A DNA stretch of 5,121 bases from Candidatus Aminicenantota bacterium (GTDB lineage: Bacteria > Acidobacteriota > Aminicenantia > JAMOAD01). The stretch's first letter is position 1, and each line of letters begins with the position of its first letter. The notes under the pieces were generated by a model, which did not search any database, was not told the origin of the DNA, and was given only the letters and a program-made list of their open reading frames with translations. The translations under genes were made by a program, and so were the position numbers. Positions 1 through 5,121 of this stretch are shown piece by piece. The stretch is from contig JALXDT010000207.1 of NCBI GenBank assembly GCA_027070475.1, forward strand, positions 1 through 5,121, read 5' to 3'.

Positions 1-133
1 ATATAAAGGTCTTAAAAACTTCTTATTGTAGAGACTCTTAGGTTTTAACAGTGACCTGGTTATTTTTTCTTTAATAATAACTTTTCAGATTAATATTCTT
101 TGTTTAGGTAAATTTAGAGTGCAGAGGATGCTA

Positions 134-162
134 TTGACAAAAGGTCTCTATTTAAATAAAAT
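134..162 (+). promoter_or_regulatory. sigma70-type promoter of the tRNA-Val gene
   Basis: A perfect -35 hexamer TTGACA (134-139) is followed after exactly 17 bp by TAAAAT (157-162), one mismatch from the -10 consensus. Transcription should start near 168-170, only a few bases before the mature tRNA 5' end at 174, as is usual for a tRNA promoter. It is the only convincing promoter upstream of the following CLC gene, so it probably serves both. The promoter call rests on sequence; shared use by the CLC gene is inferred. Confidence 0.85.
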
Positions 163-173
163 CATTTATATTT

Positions 174-249
174 GGGCGATTAACTCAGTGGCTAGAGTGC
201 TACCTTCACACGGTAGAAGTCGGAGGTTCAAATCCTCCATCGCCCACCA
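174..249 (+). tRNA. tRNA-Val (anticodon CAC), CCA encoded
   Basis: A complete 76-nt cloverleaf can be folded by eye. The acceptor stem is GGGCGAT (174-180) with ATCGCCC (239-245). The D arm is 183-198 with the G18-G19 pair at 190-191. The anticodon stem is CTACC/GGTAG (200-204 and 212-216) around loop TTCACAC, with anticodon CAC at 207-209, which reads the valine codon GUG. The variable loop is AAGTC, and the T arm is GGAGG/CCTCC with loop TTCAAAT. The discriminator is A246, as expected for valine tRNAs, and CCA (247-249) is encoded. All stems are fully paired, so the gene looks intact. The CLC start codon lies 10 bases after the CCA, which suggests a joint transcript. Confidence 0.97.
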
Positions 250-259
250 TTATTAGATA

Positions 260-2278
260 ATGAGTTCTAATATAATTAATAGAGAAAAGTTAAGAACAAG
301 CAGGCATCATATTTTTTTAATTCTTCTTGCAATTTTCATCGGAGCAGTTTCCGGAGCAGGTGCCTATCTTGTTAAAATTATGATCCATTATTCTAAAATT
401 ATATTTTGGGGCTATCCTATAACCTTTATTAATGTTGTGAAAGAAGCTCCAACCTGGAAAATTATATTAATTCCTGCTTTGGGAGGATTAATTGTTGGTC
501 CTATTATTTATTGGGGAGCAAGGGAAGCAAAAGGTCATGGGGTTCCAGAGGTGATGGAGGCAATTCTTTTAAAAGGAGGAAGAATAAGACAGAGAGTTGC
601 TTTCATAAAAGCAATAGCTTCCTCTCTTACTATTGCATCCGGTGGTCCTGTAGGTAGGGAAGGACCTATAGTTCAAATAGGCTCAAGTATAGCTTCTTCG
701 ATAGGACAGTTTTTTAAATTAAGTGAAAGTGATCTTAAAACTCTTGTGGGTGCAGGAGCAGCTGCAGGAATTTCAGCAGCTTTTAATGCTCCGATTGCAG
801 GAGCTCTTTTTTCGGCTGAAATAATCTTGGGGAATTTTGCAATCACATCTTTTGCTCCAATTATTGTAGCCTCAGTTGTTGGAAATATGGTTTTGTTAGC
901 AATAGAGGGAGGGGCTAAAGTTTTTAAGGTTCCTGTTTATTCCTTTAATTCTCCATATGAGCTTATTATATATTTTGTTTTGGGTATTATAAGCGGAATT
1001 GTGGGGATGCTTTTTATAAAGTTTTTGTATTTTTCAGAAGAAAAGTGGGAAAGATTTAAGTTCTCAGAACCTTTAAAGCCCATGTTAGGTGGAATTATTA
1101 TAGGGATTGTAGCTCTGAAATTTCCTCATATTCTCGGAACTGGCTATGAAACCATAGACTTAGCTCTTCAGGAAAATATAGGGCTATTACTTGCTTTGGT
1201 TTTAATTTTTGTAAAAATTTTTGTTACTTCGACGAGCCTTTCTTCTGGAAGTTCGGGTGGTATTTTTGCTCCCTCTCTTTTTATGGGAGCTCAAACAGGT
1301 TTTTTTGTGGGTAAAATATCATCTATGCTCTTTCCTTCTTTACATATTTCAACAGGAGCTTATGCTCTGGTTGGAATGGGAGGGGTCGTTGCTGCTGCAG
1401 TTCAGGCTCCTCTTACTGCAATTATAATAATTTTTGAGTTGACGGGGGATTATAATGTAATTTTGCCACTTATGATGACCTGTATAATTGCATCACTTAT
1501 TTCCGAGGTTTTTAATGAATATTCGATATATACGCTTAAATTAAAACTAAAGGGGATTTATCTCAGAGAAGGGGTTGAAGTTAATATTTTAAAAAAGCTG
1601 AAGGTAAAGGACATAATAAACAAAGAATTTGTTGTTGTTCATCAAAATACCACAGCCAACAAACTTCTTGAAGAAGCTTTGAAAGGCAAGCACAATGTTT
1701 TCATTGTAACGGATTCGGAAAATAATTTTTTAGGAATTATTACTTTAAATAACTTAAAACTTATATTAGGGGAAAAGGAAACCTTTGAAAATTTCCTTCT
1801 TGCTGATGATATAGCTATGAATGTGGACACTTTAACTCTTGATGATAATCTTGAAACAGCTATGAATTTATTGGGAAAACTTGATATTGATGAATTACCT
1901 GTGGTGGAAAAGGGTAAAGTCTTGGGAGTTGTTTATAGGAAAGATGTAATAGAAACTTATAATAAAGAGATGGAGAAGAGAGAGGCAACAAGCCTTTTGC
2001 TTTCTAAATTAAAATTTACCAAAGATAAGGAAATAGTGGAGTTAACTCCTGGCTACTATATAAAGGAAATAGAAGCTCCTGAATTTATTTTAAATAGACC
2101 TTTGAAAGAAATCAGATTAAGATCTAAGTTTGGAATAGATATTGTCCTTATTAAAAGAAAGAAACCTCCGAGAACCATACCTCTTCCTGGGGGTGATGAA
2201 TCTATCCTAAAGGGAGATTCTCTTATAATCGCTGGGAAAGTTGAAGATATTAATAAATTTGAATCCTATGTAGAATAA
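260..2278 (+). CDS. CLC-family chloride channel or H+/Cl- exchanger with CBS pair and TrkA_C-like tail
   Basis: A 672-residue membrane protein that moves chloride or related anions. The CLC membrane core spans about residues 17-430. It carries the family filter motifs: GHGVP (92-96, the GSGIP position), GREGP (132-136, with E134 as the external gating glutamate), and GGIFAP (333-338). Y424 matches the central tyrosine (Y445 of E. coli ClC-ec1). By my alignment E187 matches ClC-ec1 E202, while I188 sits where the internal proton glutamate E203 would be. H93 replaces the usual filter serine. Two CBS domains follow (about 448-505 and 514-567), typically nucleotide-binding, then a TrkA_C/RCK_C-like domain (about 591-672), a possible ligand sensor. 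The start at 260 is the only plausible one: the next in-frame ATG (M41) falls inside the first membrane helix. No Shine-Dalgarno is visible. Family is certain; channel versus exchanger and ion selectivity are not. Confidence 0.95.
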   Translation: MSSNIINREKLRTSRHHIFLILLAIFIGAVSGAGAYLVKIMIHYSKIIFWGYPITFINVVKEAPTWKIILIPALGGLIVGPIIYWGAREAKGHGVPEVMEAILLKGGRIRQRVAFIKAIASSLTIASGGPVGREGPIVQIGSSIASSIGQFFKLSESDLKTLVGAGAAAGISAAFNAPIAGALFSAEIILGNFAITSFAPIIVASVVGNMVLLAIEGGAKVFKVPVYSFNSPYELIIYFVLGIISGIVGMLFIKFLYFSEEKWERFKFSEPLKPMLGGIIIGIVALKFPHILGTGYETIDLALQENIGLLLALVLIFVKIFVTSTSLSSGSSGGIFAPSLFMGAQTGFFVGKISSMLFPSLHISTGAYALVGMGGVVAAAVQAPLTAIIIIFELTGDYNVILPLMMTCIIASLISEVFNEYSIYTLKLKLKGIYLREGVEVNILKKLKVKDIINKEFVVVHQNTTANKLLEEALKGKHNVFIVTDSENNFLGIITLNNLKLILGEKETFENFLLADDIAMNVDTLTLDDNLETAMNLLGKLDIDELPVVEKGKVLGVVYRKDVIETYNKEMEKREATSLLLSKLKFTKDKEIVELTPGYYIKEIEAPEFILNRPLKEIRLRSKFGIDIVLIKRKKPPRTIPLPGGDESILKGDSLIIAGKVEDINKFESYVE

Positions 2279-2279
2279 T

Positions 2280-2309
2280 TTTTCACTCTTCTCTTTCATG
2301 TGTTATAAT
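2280..2309 (+). promoter_or_regulatory. extended -10 promoter for the thioredoxin-domain gene and tsaD
   Basis: TGTTATAAT (2301-2309) is a perfect extended -10 element: TG, one base, then TATAAT. A weak -35 match TTTTCA (2280-2285, 4 of 6) lies 18 bp upstream, which is normal where an extended -10 compensates. Transcription would start near 2316, giving a leader of about 22 nt. It sits right after the CLC stop codon, so the downstream pair can be expressed independently of the tRNA-CLC unit. No operator or terminator hairpin is visible in this 59-bp gap. Confidence 0.75.
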
Positions 2310-2324
2310 AATTAACTATTAAAA

Positions 2325-2331
2325 AGAGGAG
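2325..2331 (+). promoter_or_regulatory. ribosome binding site fixing the start at 2338
   Basis: AGAGGAG lies 6 bases before ATG 2338 and is the best Shine-Dalgarno in the window. It selects this ATG over the in-frame ATG at codon 14, which would cut away half of the hydrophobic signal segment. Confidence 0.85.
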
Positions 2332-2337
2332 ATTATT

Positions 2338-3510
2338 ATGAGAAAAAAGATTATTGTGTTTTTCGTTCTTTTATCTATGGTGAGTTTTTTCTCACTATAT
2401 TGTTCAAAAACTCAACAGGATTTTTTGAAACCGAAATATGAGGCTCTTTCAAAGGAGTTTAATGAAAAGTTAAAAACAATTAAGACACGGGAGCAATTTA
2501 ATAACTTGTTAAAGGAAAGAGAACAAAGGCTCTTGTCTTTAATAAAAGGCATTGATGAAAAAAAGCTATCAGATAACGATAAATTAATTCTGGGAAAGAT
2601 CTATATAGAAACAAGAAACTTTGATAAAGCTCTTATTATCTTAAAAGAACTTTCTTTAAAACCTAATCTTAAGAAAGAAGCGTATAGGTATATAATTGAA
2701 GCGTATTTAAATAAGAGGGATGTAAAAAATACATCTATTTATCTTGACAGAGTTTTGAAAGAAATGAAAGATTTAAAGGATTTTGCTTCTTACTTTCTTA
2801 TAGGTGGATTAAATAGCAAAGATCCTAAAAAAACAATCAGTTATTTGAATGTTGCTTTTAAATATAGACTGGATCCTCCTTTTTCCAATTATATAGGTTA
2901 TGCAATTGAATCATATATAAAAGCAAAAAATCTTTCTCCCAGTGAAACAAAGAAATTATTTGAGAAAATGAAAACTCTCTATAGTTCAGACCGAAGAGCT
3001 TTACAGCAAATAGTAAAGAAAGAGACTTTGTTGAATCTTATTGGCTCAGAGGCAAGGGATATAGATATCAAAGGAGATTGGATTAATACGAAAAAACCTG
3101 TAACCTTAAAAAGTTTAAATGGTAAAAAGTATGTAGTGCTTGAATTTTGGGCTCCCTGGTGTCCCCATTGCAGAGGAAGTTTACCCCATATGGAAAAACT
3201 TTACAAAGAAAACAAGGCAAAGCTCCAAATAATAGGAATAACCTCATATTATGGCTCTTTTTCAGATGGAGAAAAAAGAATTGCTAATATTGATAAGGCA
3301 AAAGAATTGTCTTTAATTAAAGAGTTTTTAAAAAAACAGGGAATTACTTTTCCCGTAATAGTAACTTCTGACAGAAGTCTTTCAGAAAGTTACGGTGTTG
3401 AAGGAATACCCACATTTGTAATAATTTCAAGAGAGGGGAAAGTTTTGCAGAGAGTCGTGGGGGCTAGACCAGATCTCTATGACACTATAAGAAATATAAT
3501 AAAAAAATAG
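2338..3510 (+). CDS. envelope-anchored helical-repeat protein with C-terminal TlpA-like thioredoxin domain
   Basis: A 390-residue exported protein, probably a thiol-disulfide oxidoreductase or redox carrier outside the cytoplasmic membrane. The N-terminus has RKK, a hydrophobic segment (5-21) and then Cys22, resembling a lipoprotein signal. However, the residues before it are SLY, and tyrosine at -1 is atypical for a lipobox, so an uncleaved membrane anchor is also possible. Residues 30-230 are charged and helical, with TPR-like segments such as LGKIYIETRNFDKALIIL. The thioredoxin fold covers about 244-390, with active site WCPHC (C275, C278), the cis-proline loop GIPTF (P358), and a TlpA/ResA-like entry KSLNGKKYVVLEFWAPW. 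The substrate is unknown; typical roles are cytochrome c maturation or repair of envelope cysteines, but no partner gene is present here. It is the first gene of a likely operon with tsaD (5-bp gap). Confidence 0.85.
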   Translation: MRKKIIVFFVLLSMVSFFSLYCSKTQQDFLKPKYEALSKEFNEKLKTIKTREQFNNLLKEREQRLLSLIKGIDEKKLSDNDKLILGKIYIETRNFDKALIILKELSLKPNLKKEAYRYIIEAYLNKRDVKNTSIYLDRVLKEMKDLKDFASYFLIGGLNSKDPKKTISYLNVAFKYRLDPPFSNYIGYAIESYIKAKNLSPSETKKLFEKMKTLYSSDRRALQQIVKKETLLNLIGSEARDIDIKGDWINTKKPVTLKSLNGKKYVVLEFWAPWCPHCRGSLPHMEKLYKENKAKLQIIGITSYYGSFSDGEKRIANIDKAKELSLIKEFLKKQGITFPVIVTSDRSLSESYGVEGIPTFVIISREGKVLQRVVGARPDLYDTIRNIIKK

Positions 3511-3515
3511 AGTGA

Positions 3516-4517
3516 ATGAATATTCTTGGAATTGAAACATCATGCGATGAAACAGCTGCTTCTGTTGTCTCTGATGGGAAAAAAATAATATCAAATATTA
3601 TATTTTCCCAGGAAAAAGTTCATTCATATTACGGAGGAGTTGTTCCAGAGCTTGCCTCAAGAGAGCATGTAAAAAGAATAGATTCAATTATTAAAAAGGC
3701 TGTTGACTTTGCCAAGATATCTTTTGGTGATGTAGATGGAATTGCTGTTACTCAAGGACCCGGTCTTATTGGTTCTTTATTAATTGGGGTTTCTTTTGCA
3801 AAAGCATTGTCTATATCTCTTTCAAAACCCTTGGTGGGAGTTAATCATATTTTAGCTCATCTCTATGCTCCCGAACTTGAATTTTCAATAGAGTATCCAG
3901 CTTTAGGTCTTATTGTTTCCGGAGGGCATACCTCTATTTACTATGTTGAAGGCATATTAAATTATAAAAGATTGGCAAGAACACGGGATGATGCAGCAGG
4001 GGAGATTCTTGATAAAATAGCAAAATATTTATCCTTGGGTTATCCTGGTGGTCCTATTATAGATAAAATTGCAAAAACTGGAGATAGAGAAAGATATAAA
4101 TTTACGATACCAAAAATGAGTGATAAATCAAGAGATTTTAGTTTTAGTGGTATAAAAAGTGCTGCTCTGAGGATAATAAAGAAAGAGGGTAAAAAACTTA
4201 ATATCCCTGATTTTTTAGCTTCCTTTCAAAATATAATAGTAAAGTATCTTGTCTCCAATCTTTTTAGCTTTGTCTCTGAATACAAGCCAAAATCCATTAT
4301 TCTTGCAGGTGGAGTTTCACGAAATTCTCAACTTAGATTAACTGTTGAAAAGGAAGCCAAGAAAAATGGAATAAAATATTTTTTACCTTCTCCTGAACTG
4401 TGTACAGACAATGCAGCAATGATAGCTGGTTTAGGCTTTTTTTATTTTCAAAAAGGAGATTTTCTTTCTCTTTCTTCACCTCCCTTTTCAAGGTTTGAAC
4501 CCAAAGGTTTTAAATAA
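3516..4517 (+). CDS. tsaD: tRNA N6-adenosine threonylcarbamoyltransferase TsaD
   Basis: This cytoplasmic enzyme transfers the threonylcarbamoyl group from threonylcarbamoyl-AMP to A37 of tRNAs reading ANN codons, forming t6A. It works with TsaB and TsaE; none of its partner genes, nor tsaC, lie in this window. Its 333 residues are the usual bacterial length. Hallmarks of the Kae1/TsaD ASKHA fold are present: GIETSCDET (5-13), metal ligands H111 and H115 in NHILAHLYA, VSGGHT (134-139), DDAAGEILDK (158-167), the YPGGP loop (176-180), the AGGVSRN nucleotide loop (264-270), and D298 in CTDNAAMIAG, the third metal ligand. Nothing essential is missing. The ATG lies 5 bases after the previous stop, with only a weak AGAG in front, so translation is probably coupled to the upstream gene. 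Function is well conserved; the operon assignment is inferred from spacing. Confidence 0.97.
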   Translation: MNILGIETSCDETAASVVSDGKKIISNIIFSQEKVHSYYGGVVPELASREHVKRIDSIIKKAVDFAKISFGDVDGIAVTQGPGLIGSLLIGVSFAKALSISLSKPLVGVNHILAHLYAPELEFSIEYPALGLIVSGGHTSIYYVEGILNYKRLARTRDDAAGEILDKIAKYLSLGYPGGPIIDKIAKTGDRERYKFTIPKMSDKSRDFSFSGIKSAALRIIKKEGKKLNIPDFLASFQNIIVKYLVSNLFSFVSEYKPKSIILAGGVSRNSQLRLTVEKEAKKNGIKYFLPSPELCTDNAAMIAGLGFFYFQKGDFLSLSSPPFSRFEPKGFK

Positions 4518-4700
4518 AAAATATCAGTATCAGAAATATGCTTTAATCTTGAAAAATAGAGGCAAAAATTATAATATATAATATATGTTTTTCTTTTTAT
4601 GTGTGAGCACATTTGTTTTTAGCGTCTTTGCAGCAGATATCTTTTTTTAAGAGAAAAGGTAGGGATTTTTTCATCCAAATTGGAGTTAAAGATACTTTTT

Positions 4701-4812
4701 TTAGTGGGAATCTAGTATAACTACGGGAACAGATTTTTTGAAAAGTATAAGTGGGGATGTTAGTGGGGATATTATCCACTAATTTAGTGGAGTTCACATT
4801 TGTTAATGGGAG
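4701..4812. repeat. cluster of TTAGTGG repeats in both orientations
   Basis: The 7-mer TTAGTGG occurs directly at 4701-4707, 4760-4766 and 4784-4790, and inverted (CCACTAA) at 4776-4782. A degenerate copy, TTAATGGGAG, lies at 4803-4812. The units TAAGTGGGGATG (4748-4759) and TTAGTGGGGATA (4760-4771) are adjacent 12-bp direct repeats differing at two positions. The next two copies keep the 12-bp spacing, so 4748-4795 reads as four 12-bp units, the third inverted. Spacing near one helical turn would suit several protein molecules binding side by side. It could also be a coding repeat (SGDV-SGDI) in the possible gene remnant. Confidence 0.7.
4775..4791. repeat. 17-bp palindrome, operator-like
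   Basis: TCCACTAATTTAGTGGA has two 8-bp arms that are perfect inverted complements around a single central base (T4783). Such short-centre dyads are typical of binding sites for dimeric regulators rather than of RNA hairpins, since a one-base loop cannot fold. It lies within the TTAGTGG cluster, about 130 bp from the 3' end of the winged-helix gene. No promoter is recognised that it would control, so a regulatory role is inferred only from symmetry. Confidence 0.5.
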
Positions 4813-4921
4813 TGGCATGATATCAATACTTATCTGGTAAATTCTTGTCATTGAACGCTTAAAAGTAAAGAAATATAAATTTTGTGGTCTAAAGGCTGTA
4901 AAAAGGGCGTTTTAAAGGGTT

Positions 4922-5121
4922 TTAATTTTCAGATTGTTTTTCTTTCGTACTTTTTTCAAAAATGGTTTCATTGAAGGTATAATAGACTTTGCGTGGTTCT
5001 TCATTGAGATGTGCTTTCCCGTGACGTTTTTGTAGAATCCCGAGTTGATGAAGTCGGCTTAGATAACTGGCAACGGTGCTCCGACTTTTTCCGACCAGTG
5101 CACTAATTTGTTCAGCGGTTG
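4922..5121 (-). CDS. winged-helix DNA-binding regulator, C-terminal part (5' end beyond the window)
   Basis: Reading leftward from 5119 on the minus strand gives 65 codons and a TAA stop at 4924-4922; the start lies outside the window. The peptide begins TAEQISALVGKSRSTV and continues ASYLSRLHQLGIL. This is a classic helix-turn-helix with recognition helix SRSTVASYLSRL. It is followed by a wing of two strands, ILQKR and RKVYYTFN, and a short charged tail ending KEKQSEN. The pattern fits MarR/ArsR/TrmB-like winged helices; the subfamily and signal cannot be told from this part. It probably controls transcription, or acts as a DNA-binding domain of a larger protein. Composition differs sharply from the genes to the left: all four arginines use CGN codons (CGG, CGA, CGT, CGC) and GC is about 46%, which suggests acquisition by transfer. 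Confidence 0.75.
   Translation of the reverse strand, partial: TAEQISALVGKSRSTVASYLSRLHQLGILQKRHGKAHLNEEPRKVYYTFNETIFEKSTKEKQSEN

Larger units (their letters stand above)
4585..4840 (+). pseudogene. possible remnant of an exported-protein gene, broken by frameshifts
   Basis: ATG 4585 opens a 21-codon frame reading like a signal peptide (FLCVSTFVFSVFAADI, with a FAA cleavage-like site). It stops at TAA 4648-4650, inside and just after a run of seven T. Skipping one T continues in the next frame as KRKGRDFFIQIGVKDTFF and on to a stop at 4718. The first frame then reopens as ITTGTDFLKSISGDVSGDII until 4780. The second frame continues as NLVEFTFVNGSGMIS until 4838. The pieces read like protein, but each is under 40 codons and phenylalanine-rich segments arise easily in T-rich DNA. 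There is no ribosome binding site and I recognise no family. It may be noncoding. Confidence 0.25.
4518..4921. other. 404-bp stretch without an intact gene
   Basis: Between the tsaD stop and the minus-strand regulator I find no intact gene and no RNA gene. The left part (4549-4582) has TTGAAA followed by two overlapping-phase TATAAT boxes (4570-4575 and 4577-4582), with spacers of 15 and 22 bp. Both are off the 17-bp optimum, so a promoter is only weakly supported. The middle holds the TTAGTGG repeat cluster and the possible decayed exported-protein gene described separately. The right part (4841-4921) is plain AT-rich sequence. No strong intrinsic terminator for tsaD is visible. Confidence 0.6.

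Noticed and set aside
12..48. Imperfect inverted repeat TTAAAAACT / AGGTTTTAA upstream of the tRNA
   Set aside because: Eight mostly A-T pairs with a mismatch and a loop of about 19 bases, expected by chance in such AT-rich sequence.
1..133. Coding tail of a gene entering from the left
   Set aside because: All three plus-strand frames stop within the first 45 bases and give no recognisable peptide.
174..249. tRNA-Val as an integration site of a mobile element
   Set aside because: No duplicate of the tRNA 3' end is seen elsewhere in the window and no integrase is present. The gene directly downstream is a CLC gene with the same codon use as the rest of the left region.
1221..1427. 68-codon open frame inside the CLC gene, other frame
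   Set aside because: The peptide is mostly leucine and phenylalanine, produced by reading the membrane-helix codons out of frame; there is no separate start signal.
1642..1830. 62-codon minus-strand frame opposite the CBS domains
   Set aside because: It lies opposite clearly conserved coding sequence and has no start signal or recognisable domain.
4568..4582. AT-only inverted repeat ATTATA-ATA-TATAAT
   Set aside because: With six A-T pairs and no G-C, and the T run starting several bases later, it would not form a stable terminator; it is better read as duplicated -10-like sequence.
4599..4620. Hairpin ATGTG-TGAG-CACAT followed by a T-rich run, as a tsaD terminator
   Set aside because: The stem has only 5 bp with two G-C pairs, and the T run is interrupted by G. 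It lies about 80 bp after the stop, so it is too weak to call a terminator.
4772..4780. DnaA box and replication origin
   Set aside because: A single 8-of-9 match (TTATCCACT) without further boxes, an AT-rich unwinding element or dnaA/dnaN/rep genes in view does not support an origin call. It is noted only as part of the repeat finding.
4597..4851. 84-codon open frame on the minus strand
   Set aside because: There is no ribosome binding site before its ATG, the peptide is unlike any domain I know (Cys-, Thr- and Ile-rich), and it overlaps the repeat array. It is probably open by chance in AT-rich DNA.

Overview
The window comes from an AT-rich bacterium. Sampled coding sequence is about one third GC, and arginine is almost always AGA or AGG: by hand count, 44 of 48 Arg codons in the three complete genes. 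The tRNA encodes its own CCA end, promoters are sigma70-like and TsaD is of the bacterial type. The arginine bias resembles that of several AT-rich thermophilic or deep-branching lineages, but I cannot name a phylum from this sequence alone.

Layout from left to right. Bases 1-133 are AT-rich with no gene I can support. A strong promoter (TTGACA-17 bp-TAAAAT) then drives tRNA-Val(CAC) at 174-249. Ten bases after the tRNA CCA end, and with no Shine-Dalgarno, comes a CLC-family anion channel/transporter (260-2278). It has two CBS domains and a TrkA_C-like domain. A second promoter (extended -10 TGTTATAAT) and a good ribosome binding site precede a two-gene unit. This holds an envelope-anchored helical-repeat protein with a C-terminal TlpA-like thioredoxin domain (CPHC), followed 5 bases later by tsaD, the t6A37 tRNA-modification enzyme.

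After tsaD lies about 400 bp without an intact gene (4518-4921). It holds a cluster of TTAGTGG repeats in both orientations, a 17-bp near-perfect palindrome, and open segments in alternating frames that may be a decayed exported-protein gene. The right edge carries the 3' part of a minus-strand gene for a winged-helix regulator, cut by the window. Its GC content is clearly higher (about 46% over 4981-5121) and all four of its arginines are CGN codons. This break in composition suggests that the right end belongs to transferred or mobile DNA.

Functionally, the left and middle are ordinary chromosomal genes: tRNA, ion homeostasis, envelope redox and tRNA modification. The points most worth a second look are the tRNA-CLC junction, the composition boundary after tsaD and the repeat cluster beside it. 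I did not find a clearly new multi-gene system.
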